64,000 nucleotides of DNA from Paenibacillus daejeonensis DSM 15491 (lineage in GTDB: Bacteria > Bacillota > Bacilli > Paenibacillales > Paenibacillaceae). Of this stretch, positions 1 through 9,483 are shown in pieces. Both the position numbers and the translations under genes were made by a program. The stretch's first letter is position 1, and each line of letters starts with the position of its first letter. A model generated the notes under the pieces. The model saw only the letters and a program-made list of their open reading frames with translations, had not been told where the DNA came from and made no database searches. The DNA lies in assembly GCF_000378385.1 (NCBI RefSeq), contig NZ_KB899666.1, positions 279,933 through 343,932 on the forward strand, read 5' to 3'.

Positions 1-695
1 GCCACACTCAAGTGGCGGATGGCGTAGAGAACCTCTTGGCAGTCCATGTACATCTGCCGCCATAACGCTGCTACACGGCGATGGCCCGGGTACGGCGCAG
101 GCTCGGCAACCAGCTCACGCGACAGCCAGGGCAGTACAGAGCCCTCATAGAACCGTTTCCAGCCTGCATAGCCGGGATCAGTAGCCAGCCTCTCCCGGAA
201 TTCAGCCAGACCATCCGCGCTCAGCCATAACCGGGGATGTGCTGCGCTGGTGGCAGCATATCGGATCTCTCTAGCAGGCAAAGGCGTCTGAGGCAAGTCA
301 GCTGGTACGTTGAAGCAGCGGGTCTGGCTCCATTCCGAATCCCGGTGTGGCTGCGTGGGATGTCCCTTGTCTGGCTGGCGTTCTGTGGTCAGGGGGGCTT
401 CGTTCTCATGCCATGACGCTTCACTCTCCGCAGCTGCCAGAGCATAGCGCCAATAATAGCTCCCCGGCTCATAGGCGTGATCAGGCACATACAGATTGTA
501 GGGGAGCGGCCCGATAGTCTCGGTCCGATCATCTGCAAAATCCGGCGATGCCGAAATCTGCAGCACATAATCGGCCCGCTCTGGTACCGCTGGAATCCAG
601 GTGAAACGGGGAGGATTTTCAAATAACCTCGTATCCTCATCCGGCGCGTACTGAATGGTCAAGCTTCCGCTCTGCGGTTCGAATAGAGCCTTCAT
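1..695 (-). CDS. heparinase II/III-family protein, N-terminal part (runs off the window)
   Basis: The reading frame stays open from an ATG at 695 to the left edge, giving 231 residues. The N-terminal part (about residues 15-110) has a beta-sandwich look with the pattern NPPRFTW, then LYVPDHAYEPGSYYWRYALA, typical of the DUF4962 domain found in front of heparinase II/III and alginate-lyase-like catalytic domains. From about residue 145 the text (SAAHPRLWLSADGLAEF, then a helical stretch) looks like the start of the alpha/alpha toroid. The start overlaps the stop of the upstream heparinase gene as ATGA, so translation is probably coupled. It is likely a lyase for an acidic polysaccharide; substrate and catalytic residues lie outside the window. 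Confidence 0.8.
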   Translation of the reverse strand, partial: MKALFEPQSGSLTIQYAPDEDTRLFENPPRFTWIPAVPERADYVLQISASPDFADDRTETIGPLPYNLYVPDHAYEPGSYYWRYALAAAESEASWHENEAPLTTERQPDKGHPTQPHRDSEWSQTRCFNVPADLPQTPLPAREIRYAATSAAHPRLWLSADGLAEFRERLATDPGYAGWKRFYEGSVLPWLSRELVAEPAPYPGHRRVAALWRQMYMDCQEVLYAIRHLSV

Positions 696-2977
696 AGCGC
701 CCCCTCCTCCATTAGTCCATCCTGCGTCATCTGGTACGTACGGAGTTTGCCAGCTTGCTTAATTCCGATTCGTCCCGCTTCATCTAACTGCACATGTGGA
801 CATGCCTTACTTGCACTGTATACCGCCACGAAGCGCGCTGTGGTACCCCGGCACCGCATGAGAATGCCCTCCATCTCGCGGCTCGGATCGGTTGTCAGGC
901 CGGGAGATTGCACGCGTATAATCTCGGTACCTGCAGTAGGCAGCCCTTGCAAGAAGACTGGCTCCATTCTCGCAGCATCTACGAGACCTGCCTCCTTATC
1001 AGCATTCGCCCGACCTGCCTCCAGATCAGGATTCACGGTACCATCAGCCGTACCTTCTACCGTGCCGGCCTGTGTTACCTCTCCTGCTGCACTCCGCGTC
1101 ACCTCTTCAGCTTCTCTGGAGACTACGTCTTCAGCTTCTCTCGACGCTTCGATTCGCAGCTTGAGCGGCGTGCCGTCACTAAGCAGCGATTTAGTCGGCC
1201 GGATGTAGGCATATCCATCCTCCGTCCCCAGCGTTCCTTCGTGTGGCTGCCACTCGATCAATGGATTCATTGTCCCGCCAGAATGCGTTTCTTCCACTAC
1301 CTCTACAGCTTCGCCGATATAATGAAACCACCAATCGATCTCAGCCTCTGTCTCCAGCTCCACCTCGAACCAATCAAGCACCCAATCCGCTGTCACCATC
1401 ACGTGCCGCGCCAGCCGTGAACCGGAATACGCTTCGGTTGTTTCCAGCCAGGCATACGCAGACTCCTGCGTGATCTCCAGCTTCCGGCAAGCCCCTGCTG
1501 CCGCGGACTGGGAACGTCCGCCAATGGTCACCGTGTTGTGGCAGGCCGTGTGCGGATACCAGCCTTTCTTGAGCGGCGAGCCGTACGGCACCGTCCCGCG
1601 ATCAGGCGCAACCGGAGCTGCCCGGTGACCCAGCATCAGATTCAGCTTGTCGAAGTGACCGTGCGAGCCGCCGTGCGGACCGTAATCCACCAGAGCAGAT
1701 AACGGATTGCCCGGATGAGACAGCATCGCCCAGCCGCTCTCCGGCAGGAGGCCGCTCACCGGACAAGGCAGCACCGTCTTCAGCTCCCGGCCGCCGCTCC
1801 CATACAGCACCGCCTCCAACCCGCTGCGCTGGGATTCACCTGACAGCTGACGATACGCCTCGGCCAGCAGGGGTTCATACGCCTTGTTGCCGTACCGGGC
1901 CAGACCGATCTCGAGCACCTCCGCAATCTCCCGGGCATACGGCACGCGATCATACGGACCATCATGCAGTGCCGCGAGTCTCCCGTTGCCATCCGCCAGC
2001 GAGACCAGCACATCACACATCCCTTGCAACGTTTGACCGTCCTCGCCCGCTGCATCCCACAGCAGCAGACCGCAGCGCTCCGCCATCTCAGCCGTGATGA
2101 AGTATGCTCGCAGCACGAACACATGGTAGTACACGCTGCCCTCGAACTCGAGCCCATCGCTGCGGATTGCCAGGTCCAGATGATGCTGGAAGCCTCCCTC
2201 CGCCGTAATCAGATCCACAAGCTCATCACGCTCGCCCCGGACTGCATAAATGGAGGCTAGTGCCGCAATAAGCCAAGCCGTATAATTGTTCTCCGGCTCT
2301 CCGCGCTTGTGCACGAGGATGCCGTGGTACTCCCGCAAACTACTCTTCAGCAGATCCAGGAAAATATCCAGCGCTTCCCGGTCTTCTTCAAAGGATACGC
2401 CCTCATCCCTCAGCAGCACATAGGCCCTTAGCAGCGTGGTCGCCCAGATGGCTTCGGTCAACGCCTGATGGAAGGCCCGCCCCTTCAGCATCCACGGCTG
2501 GGCATCAGGATGGACAGGATAATGCGGGAACAGGCGGGCATAGCGAACGATAATCTGCCGTCCCAGCTCCGCATAGACCATCTCTCCCGTCCCGGCATGG
2601 ACAACCGCAGCCTGCAGCGCGTAACGCGCCCAAGCCTGATGCCGGTATACCAGCCAGGCGCCGCGATAGGCGTCTCCCGCCAGCTCACACCCGTAAGGGC
2701 AGCGATAGCTGTGTGCATCCTCCTCCAGCGGGTCGAACAACAGCTCCGTATGATGCTCCGGGCATACATACTGATGCCACCAGCCGCCCGGCTCCGTCGG
2801 AATCTGTGGGTGCGGCACGGCATGCTCCCCGACATCCTCTGTAGCCTGGGAATTGGCATGATCCGCTGCTGTAGAGACAGAGCTGCCCTTCCTCATCACC
2901 TGGTCCAATTCCTCCTGCAGCACCTTCAGCTCCGCCCCGCACCAGTCCAGCTCCGCCAGCTTCTCCTGAATATTCAT
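692..2977 (-). CDS. heparinase II/III-family polysaccharide lyase
   Basis: A 761-residue protein counted from the ATG at 2977, which overlaps the SDR stop as ATGA; an in-frame start further upstream would lie inside the SDR gene. It has a helical toroid domain (about residues 100-350) with FEGSVYYHVF (His-285 with Tyr neighbours), then the heparinase II/III beta domain with GGSHGHFDKLNL (His-439 and His-441) and TACHNTV (His-480), matching the conserved His/Tyr residues of the fold. No signal peptide is visible, so it probably acts inside the cell on imported oligosaccharides. Residues about 72-97 hold a Cys/His group (CPEHH, CPYGC) that may bind metal. Residues 609-670 are a low-complexity Glu/Ala/Val insertion that looks like a degenerate repeat. 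Family call is firm; substrate is unknown. Confidence 0.85.
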   Translation of the reverse strand: MNIQEKLAELDWCGAELKVLQEELDQVMRKGSSVSTAADHANSQATEDVGEHAVPHPQIPTEPGGWWHQYVCPEHHTELLFDPLEEDAHSYRCPYGCELAGDAYRGAWLVYRHQAWARYALQAAVVHAGTGEMVYAELGRQIIVRYARLFPHYPVHPDAQPWMLKGRAFHQALTEAIWATTLLRAYVLLRDEGVSFEEDREALDIFLDLLKSSLREYHGILVHKRGEPENNYTAWLIAALASIYAVRGERDELVDLITAEGGFQHHLDLAIRSDGLEFEGSVYYHVFVLRAYFITAEMAERCGLLLWDAAGEDGQTLQGMCDVLVSLADGNGRLAALHDGPYDRVPYAREIAEVLEIGLARYGNKAYEPLLAEAYRQLSGESQRSGLEAVLYGSGGRELKTVLPCPVSGLLPESGWAMLSHPGNPLSALVDYGPHGGSHGHFDKLNLMLGHRAAPVAPDRGTVPYGSPLKKGWYPHTACHNTVTIGGRSQSAAAGACRKLEITQESAYAWLETTEAYSGSRLARHVMVTADWVLDWFEVELETEAEIDWWFHYIGEAVEVVEETHSGGTMNPLIEWQPHEGTLGTEDGYAYIRPTKSLLSDGTPLKLRIEASREAEDVVSREAEEVTRSAAGEVTQAGTVEGTADGTVNPDLEAGRANADKEAGLVDAARMEPVFLQGLPTAGTEIIRVQSPGLTTDPSREMEGILMRCRGTTARFVAVYSASKACPHVQLDEAGRIGIKQAGKLRTYQMTQDGLMEEGAL

Positions 2978-3741
2978 CGCATGAACATGCCGCCGTTGAT
3001 CTCGATCGTCTCCCCCGTCACATAGGAAGACAGATCGGAGCACAGATAGAGGGCGGCGCCTGCCACATCCTCCGGCGTCCCTTCCCGTCCCAGCGGAATA
3101 CCGGCGACAGTCGCCTTACGGGCAGCATCCGGGGTGAAGGTGGCATGAAAAGCTGTCTGGCCGATGAAGCCAGGCGACAGCGCATTGACCAGAATGCCGC
3201 TGCCCGCCAGCTCCTTGGCCAGTCCCTTCGTGTAGGCAATCACTGCAGCCTTGCTGGCTGCATAGATGGATGCGCCGGGACCGCCGCCGTTGTGCGCAGC
3301 TACGGAGGTGAGGTTGACGATCCGTCCGCCGCCAGCTGCCTTCATCCCTGGGATTACAGCCTTGCTGACGAACACAGTGCTCTTCAAATTCACGTCGAGC
3401 ACGCGAGTATACAGCGACTCACTCATTTCTTCGTTAGCCAGCCGTTCGACCAGATGACCGGCATTATTCACCAATAAGCTGACTGGTGCTCCCCAGGTGT
3501 CCTCCACCGCCTGCACCAAGCTTTCGATCTGTCCGATATCTGTCACATCCGCCTGAAAAGCCTTGGCCGTCCCGCCATCTGCGGCAATGTCGGCCACCGT
3601 GGCCTCGGCGCCCTCCTGGTTGTTCAAATAATTAACCGCAACCTGGGCCCCGCTGGCAGCCAGCATCCGCGCCACTGCGCGTCCGATACCGCCGCTTGCC
3701 CCAGTCACCAATGCAATGTTTCCTTTAAGATCAATAGCCAT
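2974..3741 (-). CDS. short-chain dehydrogenase/reductase (SDR)
   Basis: A 255-residue classical SDR. It shows the nucleotide-binding TGASGGIG motif (residues 13-20), NNAG (92-95), catalytic Ser-146 and the YxxxK pair Tyr-160/Lys-164, and ends with a FabG-like segment (SYVTGETIEINGG). The ATG at 3741 is chosen because an AGAGGAG site lies about 9 bases upstream; a TTG at 3747 overlapping the kinase stop is the alternative. It lies between the sensor kinase and the heparinase, so a sugar or uronate keto-acid reductase role (KduD-like) is reasonable, but SDR substrates cannot be read from motifs. Confidence 0.9.
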   Translation of the reverse strand: MAIDLKGNIALVTGASGGIGRAVARMLAASGAQVAVNYLNNQEGAEATVADIAADGGTAKAFQADVTDIGQIESLVQAVEDTWGAPVSLLVNNAGHLVERLANEEMSESLYTRVLDVNLKSTVFVSKAVIPGMKAAGGGRIVNLTSVAAHNGGGPGASIYAASKAAVIAYTKGLAKELAGSGILVNALSPGFIGQTAFHATFTPDAARKATVAGIPLGREGTPEDVAGAALYLCSDLSSYVTGETIEINGGMFMR

Positions 3742-3743
3742 AA

Positions 3744-5576
3744 TCAATTGCTCCTCTCTTCTTGCGGCATCACCATTGTGACCGTCGTGCCCTGATGCAG
3801 CTGGCTTTCGATCTGGATGCCGTATTCGTTGCCGAACACCATCTGGATACGACGGTGTACATTCATTACGCCGATCCCGCCCCGGCTAGAGCGGACGCCT
3901 TCATCCTCATCGCTGCCTGGCAGACGGTTCTGACTCAGTCGGCTGCGCAGCAGCGCCAGTCGCTCCTCGCTCATACCGATGCCGTTGTCGGAGACCGAGA
4001 TCAGCAGCCGTCCGCCTTCCTCCCGGGCATCAATCCTTATATAATGATGCGGCTGAATGCCGTCTGGATAGGCATGGTGAAACACGTTTTCCACTAGTGG
4101 CTGCAAGGTTAGACGCACCATTTTCTTCAATAGCAGCGCTGGCGGCACCAGCACCTCCGCCTCGAAATCGCGCTGAATGCGGTGCTTGAAGATAATCAGA
4201 TAATTGCGCACATGATTCAGCTCATTGGCGATTGTAATCTCCTCCAGATTGGTCTGGATGGAGTAACGCAGCATGAACGCCATCGCCTCGACCATCTCCG
4301 AAATATCGTCGGAGTCCTGGACAATGGCATAGCAGTTGATCGTCTCCAGTGTGTTGTACAGGAAATGCGGATTAATCTGCAGCTGTAGCGCCTGGAACTC
4401 GGCACGCTGCCGCTCCAGCTCGATACCCTGCAGCCGCAGCTGGGTTTTCTGATTGGTCAGCTCAGCGTCGTACACCCGCTCGATCATCTCGGAGAGCCGT
4501 CCTACCATCAGGTTGTAGCTGTGCACCAGCCCGCCGATCTCATCCTGGCGTGCCGGTCCTTCAATATGCGTCCAATTGCCCTTCTCCGTCTCCCGCATGC
4601 CGTCCTTCAGATGCCGGATCGGCTGCACGATGGAGCGTCCGAACCGGATGGCAATGATAGAGCCGATGACGAGCGTGACCAGACCGACGACGAGCGTGGT
4701 GGAGCGAATGCTGGAGATTGGCGCCCGCAGCTCCGAGAGCGGCATCGACACGGCCAGACTCCACCCCGAGTAGTCCGAGGTGCGGGACACCACCATTTTG
4801 CGGTCCCCGTCTACAGGCTGGATCAACCGGTTCTCTCCGCGCAGGATCTGCTCCCGCACACCGGTCTCCAGCAGCGGCTCTAGCAGCCCGTTCTCCGGCC
4901 CGAAGATAACCTCTCCGAAGCGATCCAGGATGAAGAAATAGCCATTCTCGCCCAGATCAAGCTGGCTCCACAGATCCGTCAACTGCTGCTTGTTGAACTC
5001 TATGGCGAGCACGCCTTTGACGTCGTAGGAGGCGTAGCCGCGAATTTTGCGGGCGACTGTAATGACCTCGTCCCTGTCGCGGGGGAGCAGACTTGTGTTA
5101 AGAATCGCGATCTCGCCCGTATCCGGCGTCTTGGCATTAAGCTCCTGCAGACGTGCTGACGGATCAACGGAGATCGCCGAGAAGCTCTGGTTGTGATCGA
5201 AGATCGACCGGCCGTGATCCCCCAGAATGTAGATCATATGAATCTGGGTCGGATACGTGATGAACACACGCTGAAAAACATCCTTGCGAATCTGGTTCGA
5301 GAAATTATAAAACTCATAGCTGTCCGTCGGGTCCATATCCAGGAAGCGCTTTACAATCTGTTGGGACAGAATCGAATTGCTGACCCGCTCGAAGGTCATG
5401 AGCTGATTATCCGTCTGCATCGCCGCGTTGTTGATGACTTGCGCCATGTATTTCTCCACCTGCTCGTCGATGGCGCGCGACGATTCCAGATACGAGAAGA
5501 TGCCGACCATGGACAACGAGAACACAATGACGATGAGGAAGGAGATGAAGAGCTGACGCGCCAGACTTCTTCTCAT
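3744..5576 (-). CDS. sensor histidine kinase, YesM type
   Basis: A 610-residue membrane kinase. A transmembrane helix at about 8-28, an extracellular Cache-like sensor domain (30-285), a second helix (about 292-311), a HAMP linker (312-365), then the His_kinase domain with INPHFLYNTLE and the phospho-acceptor His-404, and an ATPase domain with LQPLVEN (491-497) and DNGIGM (530-535). This is the YesM/LytS-like class paired with AraC-type regulators next to sugar ABC transporters. The start overlaps the regulator stop as ATGA. It probably senses an extracellular sugar or a ligand-loaded binding protein. Confidence 0.93.
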   Translation of the reverse strand: MRRSLARQLFISFLIVIVFSLSMVGIFSYLESSRAIDEQVEKYMAQVINNAAMQTDNQLMTFERVSNSILSQQIVKRFLDMDPTDSYEFYNFSNQIRKDVFQRVFITYPTQIHMIYILGDHGRSIFDHNQSFSAISVDPSARLQELNAKTPDTGEIAILNTSLLPRDRDEVITVARKIRGYASYDVKGVLAIEFNKQQLTDLWSQLDLGENGYFFILDRFGEVIFGPENGLLEPLLETGVREQILRGENRLIQPVDGDRKMVVSRTSDYSGWSLAVSMPLSELRAPISSIRSTTLVVGLVTLVIGSIIAIRFGRSIVQPIRHLKDGMRETEKGNWTHIEGPARQDEIGGLVHSYNLMVGRLSEMIERVYDAELTNQKTQLRLQGIELERQRAEFQALQLQINPHFLYNTLETINCYAIVQDSDDISEMVEAMAFMLRYSIQTNLEEITIANELNHVRNYLIIFKHRIQRDFEAEVLVPPALLLKKMVRLTLQPLVENVFHHAYPDGIQPHHYIRIDAREEGGRLLISVSDNGIGMSEERLALLRSRLSQNRLPGSDEDEGVRSSRGGIGVMNVHRRIQMVFGNEYGIQIESQLHQGTTVTMVMPQEERSN

Positions 5577-6616
5577 CCCTGAATCCCCAGCAGGCCACGG
5601 TATTCGGCGGGCGTATACCCCGTACTCCGCTTGAACGTTTTGGTGAAATGGGGATGGTCGGCATAGCCCACTTCATGCGAGATATCCGTAATTTTGACAT
5701 GCGGCTGGGCAAGCAGACGCTTGGCCAGCTCGATCCGACGCTTCGTGCGATATTGGACAAAGGTCTCTCCGGCCACCTGCCGGAACAGCTGGCTCAGATA
5801 GGAAGCGTTCAAGCCGAGCCGCTCCGCCACCTCCTCCAGCGACAACTCGCGGGACAAATGCTGCTCGATGTACCGCTTCGCCTCCTCAATCGGCTCCTTC
5901 GGATTGCCCTTGCGCTTGCCGCGGATCAGCCCTGTCAGGCGGCCAGTCTCTTGGCGCAGCCAGGTGTAGCAGGCCTGCTCATCGATCAGGGCGTCCGTCT
6001 GCGAAGGAGCGCTCTCCAATGGATACACATCCCGCCGGTTGAGTGCCTGGAGCAGGCCGTCCTGCAGCTGGGCGACGAACTCCCGCAGCTGCCGCACACT
6101 CATTCGCTGCTCACGGCAATAGTGCTCCAGATCGTCCAGCGTCTGTTCGATCTGTTCCTCTTGCAGGAGCCATATCGCCTGATCCAGCGTCTCCAGCCAG
6201 TGCCCGGAGGTGGACAGCGGAATATAGCCACCCGGCTGTTTTTCGCGCAGCTTTTCCAACAGTTTGCCTACCGTTTCGTATACCGCAGACCTGGTCACGG
6301 GCTTGAGCAAATATTGCTTCACACCCCAGCCCATACATTGCCGTGCATATTCAAAATCGCCATAACCCGATACCACGACGATCTGCACATCCTTGTACGT
6401 CTCACTCACCCTGCGGCATAGCTCCAGACCGTCCATGCGGGGCATCCTTATATCGGTGAACAGGAAGTCGGGGCACTGCTCCCTCATCTTCTCCAGCGCA
6501 TCCGCACCATCGACGGCGGTTGCCGTCTCCGTAATCGCGGCATCTGCCTGTCGGATCAGCTTACTCAGTCCTTGTCGAATCATCGGCTCATCATCCACTA
6601 TCAGCACTCGGACCAT
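5573..6616 (-). CDS. response regulator with AraC-type DNA-binding domain, YesN type
   Basis: A 347-residue regulator. The receiver domain (1-120) has the acidic pair Asp-8/Asp-9, phospho-acceptor Asp-55 (FTDIRMPRMDG) and Lys-105 (LLKPV). A linker of about 120 residues follows, then an AraC/XylS double helix-turn-helix (about 245-345) ending with VGYADHPHFTKTFKRSTGYTPAEYR. The ATG has a GGAGAGG site. It is the first gene after a promoter-like sequence at 6697-6725 and is coupled to its kinase by ATGA. It probably activates the adjacent binding protein and permease genes. Confidence 0.93.
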   Translation of the reverse strand: MVRVLIVDDEPMIRQGLSKLIRQADAAITETATAVDGADALEKMREQCPDFLFTDIRMPRMDGLELCRRVSETYKDVQIVVVSGYGDFEYARQCMGWGVKQYLLKPVTRSAVYETVGKLLEKLREKQPGGYIPLSTSGHWLETLDQAIWLLQEEQIEQTLDDLEHYCREQRMSVRQLREFVAQLQDGLLQALNRRDVYPLESAPSQTDALIDEQACYTWLRQETGRLTGLIRGKRKGNPKEPIEEAKRYIEQHLSRELSLEEVAERLGLNASYLSQLFRQVAGETFVQYRTKRRIELAKRLLAQPHVKITDISHEVGYADHPHFTKTFKRSTGYTPAEYRGLLGIQG

Positions 6617-6696
6617 CTGCAGCCTCTCCTTCCCGTGGCACCCTGCCCGATACCGGTTTCCGTACCGCTACCTGGCAGGAAGCTTAGTTATCACCT

Positions 6697-6725
6697 ATAG
6701 TAATGGAAGTCCCTTGCTACGACAA
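6697..6725 (-). promoter_or_regulatory. sigma-A-like promoter of the regulator-kinase-SDR-heparinase operon
   Basis: On the minus strand a TTGTCG box (6720-6725) and a TACTAT box (6697-6702) are separated by 17 bases, about 80 bases upstream of the response regulator start. No terminator was seen between the binding-protein gene and this site, so read-through is also possible. Confidence 0.5.
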
Positions 6726-6727
6726 TC

Positions 6728-8308
6728 TTATTCGAAAGCGTTCTCTTGATTATTGTATCTGGCAGTTGCCTCTTCAATAATTTCCTTGCCGCCCTTGGAC
6801 AGATATTCGTCCAGCACCGCTTCGTAATTGTCGATTTCCTCCCGCCCATACACCATCCGCAGCACATGCTCCAGAATGAGTGGCGGCATCTCATCCGACT
6901 TCGGATTGAGATCAGGGTAACGAATGAGTGCTTCGAGCCTCGGATCGAACTCAATGCCTTTGCGACCCTCATGGGCCAGCATGTTGTCGAACGCGTCAAT
7001 CATCTGCTGCCCGGTCTCGGTGAGCGACGACACCATTTTGTTGTAGGTGGTATCCTGCACCAGCCACAGCCAGTAGTTCAGGTAACGCATTTTGTCTGTT
7101 CCCGCCGTGTCGGTTGGCACCTCGAAGGATGGCTCACCGTTCACCATGGTATAGTCCTCGCCCTCCAGACCGTAGCTGAAGAACAGCTCTGCCTCATCGC
7201 TTACCATCCAGTTGAAGAATTGCACAATCTCCGCCGCCTTGTCTTCGGCCTTCTTATTGATATAGAAGGAGCGGGTGACCGGATTATAATGGGCATACCC
7301 GCCACCGCCGTCAGGTCCGGTCGGGGATGGAATGAGCGCCACACGGGCGTCCGGTACATTTTCCATCAGCTGTGCGCCCCAGATTGGCAGCTCGTTGGCA
7401 TTCATCGACCACATGCCTGCTTTGCCGCTGGTGACGATGCTGCGGAAGTCGGTGCTCTCGATGGTGGCGAACTCCCGGCTGATCAGCCCTTCATCATGCA
7501 TCGTTTTGTAGATGCCGATCGCAGCCTTCATATTGTCGACGTCAAAAAAGTTCGGCTTCACCTGTCCGTCCGGGAACAGTTTAAACTGGTTGAGATAACC
7601 CAGCACATCGTACGCGCCGAAGAACGTATCGGCATACTTGAAGTTCTGGCGTCCGGCAAACGGCTGCTCCACCCCTGCTTCCTTGAAGGCCCGCAGCACC
7701 TCCAGCGTCTCCTCGACGGTTGTCGGGATGTCCTTGCCTACCTGCTCCAGCAGGTCGGTACGGATCCAGGTCGCCCGCCGCGATGGATTGGACAGAATCT
7801 CTGGAATGCCGTAGATATTGCCCGTCTTCGAATCCGTCATGCGTGCCCACGCTTCTTCAGGAATGAAGGCGAGGAGATCCTTGCCGTGCTCCTCCAGCAG
7901 ATCGTTGAGTGGCAGGAAGACGCCGTTCTCTACTGCGCCTGCGAGCTCGGGACCGCTGATGCCGCCGCTGCCCTGCACCACATCGGGGATGTCGTTGGTC
8001 GCGAACATCTGCACCATTTTGTCCTGATACTCATTGTGCGGAATGAGACGGATATCCAGATCCGTGTTCGTCATCTCTTCCAGAGCCTGCACATAAGGAT
8101 CCTTGTTAATATCCGGATGCTTCTCGACATAGGCAACATTGAGCGTCCGCATCGATATGGAGAATTTGGTCGGTCCCTGTACCTGCGGCGTCTCGCCGCT
8201 GCCTTCCGCAGTGCCTGTACCTGGAGACGGTTGATTGTTGCCTGAGCATCCCGCCACGATGGCGAGGACGAGAATCAGCATGAGCATACGCATGGCTTGC
8301 TTTGGCAT
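6728..8308 (-). CDS. ABC transporter sugar-binding lipoprotein (LipO-like)
   Basis: A 526-residue extracellular solute-binding protein. It has a lipoprotein signal peptide with lipobox VAGC and acylated Cys-21, a Ser/Gly/Pro-rich linker, then a long type-1 binding fold typical of the 500-residue binding proteins that pair with LplB/YtcP permeases and have no cognate ATPase nearby. The ATG at 8308 has an AGAGGGG site. It is the last of the three transporter genes and lies directly before the two-component genes, so it probably delivers oligosaccharides at the cell surface and may feed the YesM-type sensor. Confidence 0.92.
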   Translation of the reverse strand: MPKQAMRMLMLILVLAIVAGCSGNNQPSPGTGTAEGSGETPQVQGPTKFSISMRTLNVAYVEKHPDINKDPYVQALEEMTNTDLDIRLIPHNEYQDKMVQMFATNDIPDVVQGSGGISGPELAGAVENGVFLPLNDLLEEHGKDLLAFIPEEAWARMTDSKTGNIYGIPEILSNPSRRATWIRTDLLEQVGKDIPTTVEETLEVLRAFKEAGVEQPFAGRQNFKYADTFFGAYDVLGYLNQFKLFPDGQVKPNFFDVDNMKAAIGIYKTMHDEGLISREFATIESTDFRSIVTSGKAGMWSMNANELPIWGAQLMENVPDARVALIPSPTGPDGGGGYAHYNPVTRSFYINKKAEDKAAEIVQFFNWMVSDEAELFFSYGLEGEDYTMVNGEPSFEVPTDTAGTDKMRYLNYWLWLVQDTTYNKMVSSLTETGQQMIDAFDNMLAHEGRKGIEFDPRLEALIRYPDLNPKSDEMPPLILEHVLRMVYGREEIDNYEAVLDEYLSKGGKEIIEEATARYNNQENAFE

Positions 8309-8329
8309 AGTACCCCTCTTTTCTATGGA

Positions 8330-8343
8330 TAATAGCGCTTACA
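8330..8343 (-). promoter_or_regulatory. catabolite-response-element-like site
   Basis: The minus strand reads TGTAAGCGCTATTA, which fits the CcpA cre consensus TGWAANCGNTNWCA at all but one position. It lies about 20 bases upstream of the binding-protein start, in the gap after the permease. Carbon catabolite control of the transporter is a reasonable inference; one mismatch leaves doubt. Confidence 0.45.
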
Positions 8344-8376
8344 ATTGTGAAGCTATCGTCTTATCGATTTAATGGA

Positions 8377-9252
8377 TTATGATTTAATCGATCCAATCAG
8401 CATGCCCTTAATGAAGAAACGCTGCAGGAATGGATAGATCATAATAATCGGGATCGTCGCCACGAGAATGACCGCCATCTGTACACCTTGCACAGACTGG
8501 GAGGTAATCTCGAACGCCAGATTTCCCGTGTCACTCAGGTCGTCAGTAATGAGCAGCTCACGCAGCTTGACCTGAAGCGGATATTTGGCGCGGTCATTTA
8601 TATAGTACAACGCATCCATGTACTTGTTCCAGTTCGTCACCGAGTAAAATATTCCCACTGTCGCCAGTGCCGGCTTCGACAGCGGCAATACGATGCTCCA
8701 TAACGTTCGCAGCTCCCCGCATCCATCGATCCGTGAAGAGTCGATCAGCTCGGTCGGCAGCTGGGCAAAAAACGAGCGCAGGACGAACAAATTGAAGGCG
8801 CTGATCGCCGTTGGAATCATGAGCGCCCACAGCGTATTGACCAGACCGATCTCCCGCATCAGAATAAACTGGGGAATCAGCGGTGCGCTAAAGATCATCG
8901 TCAGCAGGATCACCATCAGCACCAGCCGCCGGCCGACATACTCCTGTCTGGATAGCGGATACGCCAGTGTCGCCGTAGCGGCCAGGTTGATAGCTGTGCC
9001 CAGCACGGTAATGTAGACCGAGATGCCAAAGGCCCGCCAGATCGAGACGTCCTCGAAAACATACTTGTAATACTGGGTCGTGATCTCTACCGGCCAGAAC
9101 AACACCTCGCCCCGGTCAATCGCGCCTGCACTGCTCAATGACTGGGCAATTACATTCAAAAACGGCAGAAACATGGTCAATGACAGCAACGTTAGAAACG
9201 TATAATTAAATCCTAGAAACAGCTTACGGCTCAAGCTCTCGCGCCTTACCAT
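8377..9252 (-). CDS. carbohydrate ABC transporter permease (YtcP/LplC type)
   Basis: A 291-residue inner-membrane permease with about six hydrophobic helices. The EAA loop for contact with the ATPase is at about residues 171-192 (DSSRIDGCGELRTLWSIVLP). It ends with KGMLIGSIKS, typical of this family. The ATG has a GGAAGGAG site. It pairs with the permease at 9484-10446. No ATP-binding gene is present, so a shared MsmX-like ATPase encoded elsewhere is expected (family knowledge). Confidence 0.92.
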   Translation of the reverse strand: MVRRESLSRKLFLGFNYTFLTLLSLTMFLPFLNVIAQSLSSAGAIDRGEVLFWPVEITTQYYKYVFEDVSIWRAFGISVYITVLGTAINLAATATLAYPLSRQEYVGRRLVLMVILLTMIFSAPLIPQFILMREIGLVNTLWALMIPTAISAFNLFVLRSFFAQLPTELIDSSRIDGCGELRTLWSIVLPLSKPALATVGIFYSVTNWNKYMDALYYINDRAKYPLQVKLRELLITDDLSDTGNLAFEITSQSVQGVQMAVILVATIPIIMIYPFLQRFFIKGMLIGSIKS

Positions 9253-9299
9253 AGGACTTTCTCCTTCCTTTAAAAACTAGAGGTGTGGTGATACGTGCC

Positions 9300-9470
9300 G
9301 GAGAGGACGGAATCGATTCTGTAGAATCAGAGTATAGGCTTCCGAAGTCGCTTTCCTACAGAAAGCGTTTAGCGTTCGCCTTTGTCCACGGATTTCTTCT
9401 GCTAAAGGGTTAACCAATTCGAAATCTGTGGACAACAGCGATCGTAAGAACGATCCGTACTCGTAGGCCG
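9300..9470 (-). repeat. dispersed hairpin repeat, copy A
   Basis: The 231-base gap between the two permease genes holds a copy of a dispersed element. On the minus strand it runs GGATCGTTCTTACGATCGC, TGTTGTCCACAGATTTC, then after a loop GAAATCCGTGGACAAAGGCG and GAACGCT..CGCTTTC, with a final AATCGATTCCG. The two middle blocks form a hairpin arm pair. Copies B (17558-17775), C (23965-24090) and the short D (58320-58365) share the same order of blocks. Confidence 0.8.
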
Positions 9471-9483
9471 AAACACATCACCT

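Noticed and set aside
389..640. 83-residue minus-strand frame
   Set aside because: It is out of frame inside the heparinase-like gene that runs from 695 off the left edge.
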